A stretch of 10,185 bases of DNA from UBA6626 sp963579995 (GCA_963579995.1 CAUZIY010000115.1:1-10185), one strand, 5' to 3'; positions 1 through 7,429 are shown, numbered from the stretch's first letter. Notes: a model not told the origin generated them from the sequence alone. Program-made: numbers and translations.

Positions 1-293
1 GTCATGGCGTCACTTGGCTTCTCAATGACCATGATCAGACCCTGGTCACGTTGCTGATCACTGCAGATGGGACATAAATCCGACTCACTCAGGTTGAAAC
101 ACTGCGTGCAGTGCAGGACGTTTTTCTTCATGTCGTCAATCGCACGGGTCAGTTCCGTCGCATCTTCAACTGGCTGTTTTAACATGTAGAAGGCGATTCG
201 CTCTGCAGATCTCTTGCCAATCCCGGGAAGCTTGGCAAACTGCTCAACGAGACGATCAAAAGCGGGAGTTGTCTTACCCATTGCCATCATCAT
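1..293 (-). CDS. recR: Recombination mediator protein RecR, N-terminal part (cut by window edge)
   Basis: RecR acts with RecF/RecO to load RecA on gapped DNA during recombinational repair. The visible 97 residues (counted from the ATG at 293) show the family in order: a helix-hairpin-helix with KLPGIGKRSAERIAF at about 21-35, a four-cysteine zinc finger C62-x2-C65-x8-C74-x2-C77, and the first strand of the Toprim domain (LIMVIEKPSDAM, 86-97). The rest of Toprim lies beyond base 1; full-length RecR is usually about 200 residues, so roughly half is present. Start is ambiguous: ATG codons at 293, 290, 287 and 281 are all in frame, and none has a Shine-Dalgarno sequence. A -10-like TACAAT at 300-295 on the same strand would put the transcript start near 288, which favours the inner ATGs and leaderless translation. 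It is divergent from the BFD-like gene. Family identity is secure; the exact start is not. Confidence 0.95.
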   Translation of the reverse strand, partial: MMMAMGKTTPAFDRLVEQFAKLPGIGKRSAERIAFYMLKQPVEDATELTRAIDDMKKNVLHCTQCFNLSESDLCPICSDQQRDQGLIMVIEKPSDAM

Positions 294-294
294 T

Positions 295-300
295 ATTGTA
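295..300 (-). promoter_or_regulatory. Candidate -10 element of recR
   Basis: Read on the minus strand the bases are TACAAT, five of six matching the TATAAT consensus. The element ends one base before the first possible recR ATG (293), so a transcript would start around the ATG cluster 293-281. I see no good -35 at 16-18 bases spacing, so the call rests on one hexamer and its position. Confidence 0.3.
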
Positions 301-321
301 CTACGCTGAAAATGCAGGGTC

Positions 322-351
322 TTGATTTTTTCACTTGTAAGCCGTTATGAT
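322..351 (+). promoter_or_regulatory. Sigma70-type promoter of the BFD-like gene
   Basis: A -35-like TTGATT (322-327, four of six consensus bases) and a -10-like TATGAT (346-351, five of six) are separated by 18 bases. The predicted transcript start, 6-7 bases after the -10, is at about 357-358, which coincides with the ATG at 358. No Shine-Dalgarno precedes that ATG, so sequence and spacing both point to a leaderless message. This is inferred from consensus matching only. Confidence 0.5.
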
Positions 352-357
352 TTATTG

Positions 358-627
358 ATGAACGACGATGACGAAGTTTGCCTGTGCTTTCACGTTTCCA
401 AACGCAAGATTGTCAACTTCTGCAAGCGGGAAAAGCCCTCGGTGGCAAGCCTGATCAGCGATTGCCTATCTGCAGGTACCGGTTGCCAGTGGTGCGTGCC
501 ATTTTTAAAAAAGCTGCATGAACAGGCCGTGGCGGGAGTTGAAGAGCCCGATTTGCCGATCAGCCCTGAGCACTACGCCAAGCGGCGGACCAAGTATCGA
601 CAGACAGGTCAGCGCGACGGTGAATAA
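358..627 (+). CDS. Small BFD-like [2Fe-2S]-binding protein
   Basis: An 89-residue cytosolic protein with the BFD-type 2Fe-2S fold (Fer2_BFD family, as in bacterioferritin-associated ferredoxin and the central domain of NirB/NasB). Seen: C8-x-C10-F near the N-terminus and AGTGC43-x2-C46-xP at 39-48, the usual CxC...CxxC ligand set, with the short helical region between them. An acidic start (NDDDE) precedes the domain and about 40 residues follow it, ending in a basic stretch (AKRRTKYRQ, 74-82) without recognisable motif. The ATG at 358 is chosen over an in-frame TTG at 322, because the TTG lies in the -35 element and the added residues do not belong to the domain. Two further cysteines, C22 and C36, may or may not be ligands. 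Partner and role are unknown; proximity to recR could be accidental. No signal peptide or membrane segment is seen. Confidence 0.85.
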   Translation: MNDDDEVCLCFHVSKRKIVNFCKREKPSVASLISDCLSAGTGCQWCVPFLKKLHEQAVAGVEEPDLPISPEHYAKRRTKYRQTGQRDGE

Positions 628-694
628 TGTCGTCCAAGAGGCCGGGGGTCGACAATGGGCGCATCGAGTTGCCAATGAACCGGGGACAACGCAA

Positions 695-1939
695 TCAGCA
701 TAACGGCCGTGATTTTTTCATCACTGTACCGGGACAGATGTGAATAGTGGGTTTCAACTGCGCCGTTTCGATCCGGCTACGCACGTTGTCGAGGACGTTC
801 ATGAAATTGATATAGCTGTCGTACGGTGATTCATACGGGTTGAAATACTTGTGGACATCACCGTCGGCGAAATATTTGGTGCACATGTAGTAAAAATGAT
901 CGCTGGTTGTCAGCTTGCGCCAGTCAGCCAGGATGTTTTCGTCATGCAACTGCTTGATTGGACGTTCAAGCTTGAATACCTCATGCAGTGCATTGGATTG
1001 CATTGCATTTCCCAACCAGGCGGACAGATCCCGCTCCGTATCAGCCCAGCTGATCATATTGGGCACGTCATATTCACCAACACTGTCGAAGGCATCAAAA
1101 CATTCAGAGGGCGTCTTGAAGTCATTGACCCCGGTCGCAAGAATCTGCCCGGGAAAAGCGTCCAGAAAGTCGAAAATACCCGTATCCTCCCACTGGTGCT
1201 CTCCAAACGTCTCGTAATCCATAAAAAGATTGCAGACATAGCCGTCGCCATTGATCTGGTGAACCCACTTGGCGAACTTCTCCGCAGTGAGCGGCCATTC
1301 CTCCCAACCCTTGTTCGAAAAACGGAATGCAATGTCATCACTGAGTCGGTAGTTCTTCAGGAGCAAACCCAGCGACGGGCAACCCGGCGGGGTATAGATA
1401 TAGTTGGGTGAACGATATTCGAGAATATGGTCGGCACCCTCGGCAAGAACCCCACGATAGCAATTCATCCCCGCAATGAATGAAGCGAGGTCATTGTTGT
1501 AGATCAATTCAGTGTTTCGAAATACACGCGGCGTTTGACCGAACAGATCGTTCATCAGTTGGCTATGCAATCCCACCTGTTCACGAAACTCTTCCCGGCT
1601 GTAAAGAAAAGTTAGGCTGTGGTAGTAGGTTTCACCGAGAAATTCAACGCAGCCTGTTGCCGCAAGTTTCTCCAGCAATCCAATCATTTCAGGACAGTGA
1701 TGCTTGCACTGCTCGACCACGCAACCAGTCAATGAGTAAGCCACCCGGAAGCGGCCTTCATAACGCTGGATCAAGTCATAAATAAGCTTTGTGGCCGGCA
1801 AATAGCACTTGCTGGCTACTTTGGCCAAGATCTGGGAGTTGTGGTAGTCATCAAAATAGTTGGGCTCAGAATCAAAGACACTGTAGCGGCGCAACCGATT
1901 CGGCTGGTGGACCTGAAAGTAGAAACAGACTGATGCCAT
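695..1939 (-). CDS. Glycoside hydrolase family 57 (alpha-amylase / glucanotransferase-like)
   Basis: A 414-residue cytosolic enzyme of family GH57, which hydrolyses or transfers alpha-1,4/1,6-glucan chains by a retaining mechanism and generally serves glycogen or starch metabolism. The five conserved GH57 regions are visible in order: HQP (11-13), GETYYHS (102-108), FRNTELIYNN (140-149) with the predicted nucleophile E144, FMDYETFGEHQ (239-249) with the predicted acid/base D241, and SWADTERDLSAWLGN (297-311). Both catalytic residues are intact. After region 5 comes a C-terminal helical part (HFYYMCTKYFADGDVH near 348-363), typical of the short GH57 amylases. There is no signal peptide, so an intracellular substrate is likely. 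The ATG at 1939 has no clear Shine-Dalgarno. Whether it is amylase, 4-alpha-glucanotransferase or branching-type cannot be decided; the length of about 410 residues fits the amylase-like subgroup better than the longer branching enzymes. It ends 67 bp from the convergent BFD-like gene. Confidence 0.9.
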   Translation of the reverse strand: MASVCFYFQVHQPNRLRRYSVFDSEPNYFDDYHNSQILAKVASKCYLPATKLIYDLIQRYEGRFRVAYSLTGCVVEQCKHHCPEMIGLLEKLAATGCVEFLGETYYHSLTFLYSREEFREQVGLHSQLMNDLFGQTPRVFRNTELIYNNDLASFIAGMNCYRGVLAEGADHILEYRSPNYIYTPPGCPSLGLLLKNYRLSDDIAFRFSNKGWEEWPLTAEKFAKWVHQINGDGYVCNLFMDYETFGEHQWEDTGIFDFLDAFPGQILATGVNDFKTPSECFDAFDSVGEYDVPNMISWADTERDLSAWLGNAMQSNALHEVFKLERPIKQLHDENILADWRKLTTSDHFYYMCTKYFADGDVHKYFNPYESPYDSYINFMNVLDNVRSRIETAQLKPTIHICPGTVMKKSRPLC

Positions 1940-2083
1940 GAGAATACCATACCCCGAACTGGCCGGGGCAGATAACCAGCCGACGACGGCCCTGGCCCAC
2001 GCGGGTCAGCTACCATTGTCGGTGTAATTGGCGCCACTGCAATCACGGAGGTCGGATTCTTACCGCAATAATGCATGATGAGC

Positions 2084-2089
2084 TATACT
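2084..2089 (+). promoter_or_regulatory. Candidate -10 element for alaS
   Basis: TATACT matches five of six consensus positions and would give a transcript start near 2096, leaving a 5' leader of about 40 bases. The best -35 candidate (around 2060-2065, TTACCG) is poor. The leader would contain a short hairpin, CGGTG (2102-2106) with CACCG (2115-2119), just ahead of the ribosome binding site. Confidence 0.35.
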
Positions 2090-2121
2090 TCCGCCTTCCA
2101 TCGGTGTAGTTTTGCACCGCC

Positions 2122-2127
2122 AAAGGG
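2122..2127 (+). promoter_or_regulatory. Ribosome binding site deciding the alaS start
   Basis: AAAGGG lies eight bases before the ATG at 2136. It supports that start over the in-frame TTG at 2112, which lies before this site and inside a small hairpin. Confidence 0.6.
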
Positions 2128-2135
2128 TTCGCCAG

Positions 2136-4952
2136 ATGCCATCAAGCAGCGAAATTCGCCGACAATTCATTGATTACTTCGTGGATCGCCATGCGCACCG
2201 GTTCGTTCCATCCTCGCCGGTTGTACCCCACGAAGATCCATCGCTTCTTTTTACCAATGCGGGAATGGTGCAGTTCAAGGAAATCTTTCTTGGGCACGAT
2301 AACCAGCAAGACTGCCAGCGAGCGGCCAATACCCAAAAGTGTATTCGGGCCGGTGGCAAGCACAACGATTTGGAAGATGTGGGCAAGGACACCTATCACC
2401 ACACTTTTTTCGAGATGCTGGGCAACTGGTCATTTGGTGACTATTTCAAAGCAGAAGCCATTGAATGGGCCTGGGATCTACTGACCAACGTGTGGGGATT
2501 ACCCAAAGACCGACTCTACGTCACCGTCTTTGCCGGCGATGGCGACGATAACGTCCCTGCTGATGATGAGTCGGCAGATTTATGGAAGAAGGTCACCGAC
2601 ATTGATGCGTCACACATCTCGCGATGGGGCAAGAAGGATAATTTCTGGGAGATGGCCAATACGGGGCCGTGTGGTCCCAATTCGGAGATTCACATTGACC
2701 TGACCCCAAATGGTTCAGGTGCAGACCTAGTGAACCGAGGCGACCCACAGGTCATCGAGTTGTGGAACCTGGTGTTCATTCAATTTAATCGCGACGTAAA
2801 AGGGAACCTGTCACCACTACCCAAACGACACGTCGACACCGGCATGGGTTTCGAACGGATCGTAACGGTACTGCAGGACCATAAATCCAACTACGATACC
2901 GATGTCTTTACACCACTTTTTGGCGCAATCAGCGAGGTGACGGGAACCAAACCCTACGGGGGATCGATGACGGACCCGGTTGATATTGCATACCGCATTA
3001 TCGCTGACCACGTCAGGTGCCTGACATTCGCATTGACGGACGGTGTTATTCCAAGCAATGAGGGACGCGGTTATGTCATGCGCCGCATTCTGCGTCGTGC
3101 AGTCCGACACGGATGGCAAACGCTGAATATCAAGGAACCATTTCTACATCAGGTTGTGCCAACTGTTATTAAAACGATGGGAGAGATCTTTCCCGAATTG
3201 ATCCGGGACCCACAGCGGGTCATGGATCTGATTCGTGATGAGGAGGAGTCCTTCGAACGCACACTTGATCGTGGCATTGCCCTTTTTGAATCGGCGGCGG
3301 GGAAACAGGACAAAAAGATCAGTGGAAAAGATGCCTTTATGTTGCACGACACCTACGGGTTTCCACTTGATTTGACCCAGCTGATGGCAAGCGAACGTGG
3401 GATGGAAGTCAATGTTGGCACATTCAATGACCTGATGGCCCAGGCCCGCGACCGGTCGCGCCAATCCGATGGCGAAGATCAAACGGCAGGACTTTCAGAC
3501 CTGATCCAGCACGAAGAGCTGTGCCCAACCGTGTTCATTGATCCGGCGGACAAAGACCAAAAGCCCGGATCCGACCCGACCACCGTCATAATCTTCAAGT
3601 ACACGGAAGGCAGTTACCAGCGGTGCGACCAGGCAAGTGAAGGTGAAGCCGTGGCGGTCGTACTGGATACCACACCCTTTTATGCCGAAGCGGGCGGCCA
3701 GGTGAGTGATACCGGCCTCATGGAAATCGGAACTGGGGGCATGTTAAGGGTCGACCACATGGCCCGGGGGGGAGACGTGTTCTTCCATCTCGGTCATGTC
3801 GTGGCTGGACCGCTCACCTCCACTAACACGCAACCGATACATCCAAAAATTGATATGCCCCGTCGACAACGGACTATGGCAAATCATACGACAACACACA
3901 TGTTGAATCGTGCCTTGCGATTGCACGTGAGTGAATCGGTCGATCAAAAGGGATCTCTGGTCGACGATGAGAAAACACGATTTGATTTTTCACATCATTC
4001 CGGCTTGACAGAAGAGCAGATCAACCAGGTGGAACAGACGGTGAACCAGGATATCAGCGAGAATCTTCCGGTGTATTGGGATGAGGTGCCCCAGGATGAA
4101 GCACTGCGGATCAACGGGCTGCGTGCTGTTTTCGGCGAACGATATCTGCCCACGGTCCGCGTGGTATCAATCGGGGTTCCAGTCGGCGATCTATTGAATG
4201 ACCCCACGAACAAAAAATGGGGGAATTATTCAATTGAATTCTGCGGCGGTACACACCTGGACCGAACCGGGGCTGCTGGGAAGTTTGTGATTGTAAATGA
4301 AGAGGCGGTAGGCAAAGGGGTTCGCCGGGTGACGGGCTTGACGGGCCAGGCAGCCGATCACGCCATTGAAGAAGGTGACCGGCTACTGGCACAAGTGGAC
4401 ACCATGCGATTAGAACTTGCCGAGGCGCTGGGTGAACATGTCGGCCGATTGATGACCCAGGTCGCCGCAGCGACACTCCCGGTACGCGCACGGGTTGGGT
4501 TGAACCAAGCACTTTCTGAACTTACCAAGACGGTAAAAGAGCATCAGAAAATGCAAAGCAAAAAGGCGGCCGGCGCGGTCGTGGATGTCGCTCGCCAGTT
4601 GGCAGACAACTGTGATGGCGGTGTTATTGTCGCCGCCATTGAGAACGCCGATGCCAACGGCCTTCGAACGGCCATGGACGTCATCAAGAAACGCAGCCCC
4701 AAGTCGCCCATGCTGCTTGGCTCGGTCCAAAATGGCAAGGTGATGTTCCTGGCCACTGTTCCCAAACCGCTCATCGACCAAGGATTAAAGGCCGGTGATT
4801 GGGTGCGTCAGGTGGCCAAGGTTGCCGGCGGGGGCGGGGGCGGTCGGCCGGATATGGCACAAGCAGGTGGCAAGGATCCGGAAAAGATCCATGACGCATT
4901 GGAAGTTGGGCGGGCCTTCGCACGGGATCAACTGGGCAAAGAATCTGATTAG
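2136..4952 (+). CDS. alaS: Alanine--tRNA ligase
   Basis: A class II synthetase of 938 residues that charges tRNA-Ala and clears mischarged Ser/Gly-tRNA-Ala; E. coli AlaRS has 876. Seen in order: the catalytic core with motif 1 region (VPSSPVVPHEDPSLLFTNAG, 24-43), motif 2 region (CIRAGGKHNDLEDVG 69-83, HHTFFEMLGNWSFGDYF 88-104) and motif 3 (VDTGMGFERI, 233-242); the tRNA-recognition helices with RGYVMRRILRRAVRHG (311-326); the editing domain entry DTTPFYAEAGGQ (511-522); its zinc-site residues H584 and H588 (HTTTH) and C703 and H707 (CGGTH); and the C-Ala domain with a glycine run (898-903) and RPDMAQAGG (904-912). All key residues are present. It starts at the ATG supported by AAAGGG at 2122-2127. 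The linker around 464-500 (after ELCPTVF) departs from the usual short FxGY-type connection and is a likely variable insertion. It diverges from GH57 and precedes dapL by 183 bp. Confidence 0.98.
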   Translation: MPSSSEIRRQFIDYFVDRHAHRFVPSSPVVPHEDPSLLFTNAGMVQFKEIFLGHDNQQDCQRAANTQKCIRAGGKHNDLEDVGKDTYHHTFFEMLGNWSFGDYFKAEAIEWAWDLLTNVWGLPKDRLYVTVFAGDGDDNVPADDESADLWKKVTDIDASHISRWGKKDNFWEMANTGPCGPNSEIHIDLTPNGSGADLVNRGDPQVIELWNLVFIQFNRDVKGNLSPLPKRHVDTGMGFERIVTVLQDHKSNYDTDVFTPLFGAISEVTGTKPYGGSMTDPVDIAYRIIADHVRCLTFALTDGVIPSNEGRGYVMRRILRRAVRHGWQTLNIKEPFLHQVVPTVIKTMGEIFPELIRDPQRVMDLIRDEEESFERTLDRGIALFESAAGKQDKKISGKDAFMLHDTYGFPLDLTQLMASERGMEVNVGTFNDLMAQARDRSRQSDGEDQTAGLSDLIQHEELCPTVFIDPADKDQKPGSDPTTVIIFKYTEGSYQRCDQASEGEAVAVVLDTTPFYAEAGGQVSDTGLMEIGTGGMLRVDHMARGGDVFFHLGHVVAGPLTSTNTQPIHPKIDMPRRQRTMANHTTTHMLNRALRLHVSESVDQKGSLVDDEKTRFDFSHHSGLTEEQINQVEQTVNQDISENLPVYWDEVPQDEALRINGLRAVFGERYLPTVRVVSIGVPVGDLLNDPTNKKWGNYSIEFCGGTHLDRTGAAGKFVIVNEEAVGKGVRRVTGLTGQAADHAIEEGDRLLAQVDTMRLELAEALGEHVGRLMTQVAAATLPVRARVGLNQALSELTKTVKEHQKMQSKKAAGAVVDVARQLADNCDGGVIVAAIENADANGLRTAMDVIKKRSPKSPMLLGSVQNGKVMFLATVPKPLIDQGLKAGDWVRQVAKVAGGGGGGRPDMAQAGGKDPEKIHDALEVGRAFARDQLGKESD

Positions 4953-4957
4953 GAGGT
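4951..4957 (+). promoter_or_regulatory. Strong Shine-Dalgarno overlapping the alaS stop codon
   Basis: AGGAGGT is a seven-base match to the 16S anti-Shine-Dalgarno and shares its first two bases with the TAG of alaS. It is stronger than the sites in front of alaS, dapL or pnp, yet no established gene follows at normal spacing. The only start codon at proper distance is a TTG at 4966, nine bases on. Confidence 0.45.
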
Positions 4958-4965
4958 TTCCGCGA

Positions 4966-5025
4966 TTGTCAGCTGGATGCCATTCCAAACGACCACCGAG
5001 TCACCTGGCCCCCCTCACCGGGTAA
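4966..5025 (+). CDS. Possible 19-residue leader peptide between alaS and dapL
   Basis: Starting at TTG 4966, nine bases after AGGAGG, the frame encodes MSAGCHSKRPPSHLAPLTG and stops at TAA 5023-5025. It has no family resemblance and no hydrophobic segment. The only support is the strength and spacing of the Shine-Dalgarno; a chance frame is at least as likely. Another frame from ATG 4977 runs 38 codons to 5093, but its start lies 20 bases from the site, which is too far. No attenuator-like hairpin with a T-run is visible between 5026 and 5135. Confidence 0.2.
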   Translation: MSAGCHSKRPPSHLAPLTG

Positions 5026-5135
5026 ACATCCTGACCCACTGCCGATGGCTTTGGAAAAGTAGAACACAAACCACCAACCGACCCTGCCGCTAAATGTTGT
5101 ATTTTCAAATGGTACGCTTCACGTAGGATTAATCG

Positions 5136-6374
5136 ATGCGAATTAATGACAACTATTTAAATCTTCAGGCCGGCTACCTTTTCCCGGAAATTGCGAGGCG
5201 CACAAGCGAGTTCGCGGAGGCAAATCCGGATGCCAATATCATCCGGCTTGGTATTGGTGATGTGACCGAACCACTGCCAGCAGCCTGCATTGATGCAATG
5301 CAGCAGGCCGTGGCTGAAATGGGAAGTCGTAAAACCTTTCATGGGTACGGACCGGAGCAAGGATATGATTTTCTACGTGAGAAAATCGCCGAACATGAAT
5401 TCCAAGCCCGTGGATGTGATATCCATGCCGACGAAATCTTTATTTCCGATGGCAGCAAGTGCGACACTGGAAATATCCTGGATATCTTTGCGCCTGGTCG
5501 GGTCAATACCATTGCCGTACTGGATCCGGTGTACCCCGTCTACGTGGACACCAATGTCATGGCTGGAAATGCAGGTCCAGCCGATGGATCGGGGCATTAT
5601 GAAGGCCTTGTCTATATGGCAGCAACGGCAGAGAACAACTTCTCACCACAAATCCCCGACGGTAAGGTGGACGTGATTTACCTCTGCTATCCAAACAACC
5701 CCACCGGCGCCGTGGCAACACGTGAGGATCTGTCCCGGTGGGTTGCCTATGCACGTGAAAACGACGCCCTGATACTCTTTGATGCCGCTTACGAAGCGTT
5801 CATCTGCGACCCGTTAATCCCACATTCAATTTATGAAATCGACGGCGCGCGTGATGTGGCCATTGAATTTCGAAGCTTTTCTAAGAAAGCCGGCTTCACG
5901 GGAACACGTTGTGCCTACAACATTGTTCCCAAATCAGTGATGGGTACGACCGGCGACGGCACACGTGTCAGCCTGCATAACATCTGGTACAGGCGCCACA
6001 CGACGAAGTTCAACGAAGTTGGATACATCGTCCAACGCGGCGCCGAAGCGGTCTACAGCCATGAAGGCCAAGCCCAGGCAGCTGAACTTGTGCATTTCTA
6101 CATGGCCAATGCAAAGATCGTCCGCCAAACCCTTGAATCTCTCGGCATCGTAGTTTATGGCGGTGTCAATGCACCTTACGTGTGGCTTAAGACGCCAAAT
6201 AATCTGACAAGCTTCGAGTTCTTCGACCAACTGCTCAATGAAGCGCACGTGGTGGGTACCCCCGGCAGTGGTTTTGGTGCGGCCGGAGAAGGGTATTTTC
6301 GGATCAGTGCATTCAACAGCCGGGACAACGTGAATGAGGCGATGCGGCGCGTGACGGAAAACCTGAAGATCTAG
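5136..6374 (+). CDS. dapL: LL-diaminopimelate aminotransferase
   Basis: A PLP-dependent fold-type I aminotransferase of 412 residues, the usual length. It converts L-tetrahydrodipicolinate plus glutamate directly to LL-diaminopimelate, bypassing the succinylase/acetylase steps, and feeds lysine and peptidoglycan synthesis in the cytosol. Seen: the family N-terminus (NDNYLNLQAGYLFPEIARR, 4-22); LGIGDVTEPLP (38-48); the glycine-rich entry FHGYGPEQGYDFLREKIA (68-85); ISDGSKCDTGNI (103-114); CYPNNPTGA with N188 (184-192); DAAYEAF with D216 and Y219 (216-222); RSFSKKAGFTGTR with the Schiff-base lysine K250 (246-258); and YFRISAF with the substrate-carboxylate arginine R389 (387-393). AGGA at 5125-5128 lies seven bases before the ATG. 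These LL-DAP-AT-type motifs distinguish it from general aspartate aminotransferases. No other lysine-pathway gene is in the window. Confidence 0.96.
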   Translation: MRINDNYLNLQAGYLFPEIARRTSEFAEANPDANIIRLGIGDVTEPLPAACIDAMQQAVAEMGSRKTFHGYGPEQGYDFLREKIAEHEFQARGCDIHADEIFISDGSKCDTGNILDIFAPGRVNTIAVLDPVYPVYVDTNVMAGNAGPADGSGHYEGLVYMAATAENNFSPQIPDGKVDVIYLCYPNNPTGAVATREDLSRWVAYARENDALILFDAAYEAFICDPLIPHSIYEIDGARDVAIEFRSFSKKAGFTGTRCAYNIVPKSVMGTTGDGTRVSLHNIWYRRHTTKFNEVGYIVQRGAEAVYSHEGQAQAAELVHFYMANAKIVRQTLESLGIVVYGGVNAPYVWLKTPNNLTSFEFFDQLLNEAHVVGTPGSGFGAAGEGYFRISAFNSRDNVNEAMRRVTENLKI

Positions 6375-6398
6375 CCAGCCGCACGGCATTCAAAACTC

Positions 6399-6451
6399 CA
6401 GTTCCTCCAGGTTCGACACATGGATCCCGTGATCCACGCGCAGAGGAACTG
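6399..6451. terminator. Nested inverted repeat in the dapL / kinase convergent gap
   Basis: A perfect 9-bp outer stem, CAGTTCCTC (6399-6407) with GAGGAACTG (6443-6451), encloses a second perfect hairpin, TGGATC (6421-6426), loop CCGT, GATCCA (6431-6436). It sits between the converging ends of dapL (+) and the kinase (-), so a bidirectional transcription end is the simplest role. There is no strong T-run on either side: on the minus strand four T follow after GAG, and on the plus strand an AAAATTTT lies about 15 bases on. It may therefore protect 3' ends rather than act as a true intrinsic terminator. Confidence 0.45.
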
Positions 6452-6529
6452 ATTGAAATCATTACAAAATTTTATCCCTGAACAACTTGGCGATGCTGTG
6501 ATCGCGGCCTGATGGTTGAATCCACCGGA

Positions 6530-7408
6530 CTAGGCATCCAGCGGCATCACAATCATGAAGTCCGTGCCACGACCAAGTTCCGAATGAACGCTGATGGATC
6601 CGCCGTGTTCTTCAATAATGCGCCGGGCGGTTGCCAGGCCCAACCCTGTTCCACTAGCCTTGGTTGAAAAGTAGGGATGAAAGATCTTTTCAGCTGTTTG
6701 CGGGGACATGCCCGGACCGGTATCGATAATATCGATCTGTAAGTCTTCCGATTTATCAACTGATCGAACCCGCTGAGTACGAATGATCAGTTCGGCACCA
6801 CCACTGCTCGGCTTATCTTTCTGACGCGCATTGGCCATGGCCTGGCTGGCATTGATCAGAAGATTCAGTAATGCCTGCTTAAAGGCGGTGCGGTCGATCA
6901 GGCAGGTTGAATTTGAAGCCGACAACTGACTTCGAAGGTGAACGCCCGATTCAGTGGCGTGTGGCATAAAGAAGTCGACCAGTTCCTCAATCAGCTGGTT
7001 CACATCCGTGGGCGTCTGGTCAAGCTTGACACGGCCGGCAAACTTGAGGAAATCCTCAAGAATATCGCGTAGTTGATGCGTTTCCTTGGAGAGTGATTCG
7101 AACCGCCGTTGAATGCGACCGATCTGTTCATCGTGTGCATCATCTGGCGGGACATCATCTTGAGCTGGTGTTTTGAGTTCCTCCAGATCCTCCTGCAAAA
7201 GTTGCACGTTGAGCCCGATGGTGGACAGGGGATTCTTGATCTCGTGAGCCAAGCCACCAGTCAGTGTGCCCAACTCCGCAAGACGCTGGGATGATCGAGC
7301 GCGTTGCTCCAATCGACGTACACGTCGCGCCGCACGCCTAGCAGCAATCGCCGCCAACGGAATCGTCAGCAAAACGCCGCCCATGATACCGAGCAAGAAC
7401 CACGTCAT
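6530..7408 (-). CDS. Membrane-anchored sensor histidine kinase (NtrB-like core)
   Basis: A 292-residue sensor kinase that autophosphorylates on histidine and passes phosphate to a response regulator; no regulator is in the window, so it is an orphan here. Seen: one N-terminal membrane segment (about 4-23), a strongly basic juxtamembrane stretch (ARRAARRVRRLEQRAR, 23-38), a HisKA domain with H-box GGLAHEIKNPLSTI (51-64, phospho-site H55), and an HATPase_c domain with N-box NLLINASQA (182-190, N186), G1 DTGPGM (229-234), F-box around FHPYFSTK (243-250) and G2 GTGLGL (253-258). There is no periplasmic, PAS or HAMP domain, so its input is unclear. The segment 78-98 before the second helix is acidic and probably flexible. 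The start at ATG 7408 has no Shine-Dalgarno. The same frame continues upstream for 29 codons to another ATG, interrupted by one TAG (7432-7430). It lies 161 bp downstream of pnp on the same strand. Confidence 0.93.
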   Translation of the reverse strand: MTWFLLGIMGGVLLTIPLAAIAARRAARRVRRLEQRARSSQRLAELGTLTGGLAHEIKNPLSTIGLNVQLLQEDLEELKTPAQDDVPPDDAHDEQIGRIQRRFESLSKETHQLRDILEDFLKFAGRVKLDQTPTDVNQLIEELVDFFMPHATESGVHLRSQLSASNSTCLIDRTAFKQALLNLLINASQAMANARQKDKPSSGGAELIIRTQRVRSVDKSEDLQIDIIDTGPGMSPQTAEKIFHPYFSTKASGTGLGLATARRIIEEHGGSISVHSELGRGTDFMIVMPLDA

Positions 7409-7429
7409 GATGGGTACGACAGTATTGAG

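Noticed and set aside
322..357. TTG start for the BFD-like gene, adding twelve residues
   Set aside because: The codon is inside the predicted -35 element and the extra residues do not belong to the BFD domain.
851..1411. Open frame of 186 codons on the plus strand
   Set aside because: It is antisense to the GH57 gene, which carries all catalytic motifs; the translation resembles no family I know.
2112..2135. Extension of alaS to an in-frame TTG, adding eight residues
   Set aside because: The TTG precedes the AAAGGG ribosome binding site and lies in a short hairpin; the added residues are not part of the AlaRS N-terminus.
1940..2135. Riboswitch or T-box in the GH57-alaS gap
   Set aside because: The gap has GC-rich partial repeats, but no specifier loop, T-box sequence or terminator/antiterminator pair is visible, and the likely promoter leaves a leader of only about 40 bases.
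4111..4512. Open frame of 133 codons on the minus strand
   Set aside because: It is antisense to the AlaRS editing domain and C-terminal region, which are intact; the composition is that of a shadow frame.
4826..4850. G-rich tract (GGCGGGGG repeats) as a possible G-quadruplex or repeat
   Set aside because: It encodes the glycine run that is normal in the C-terminal domain of AlaRS.
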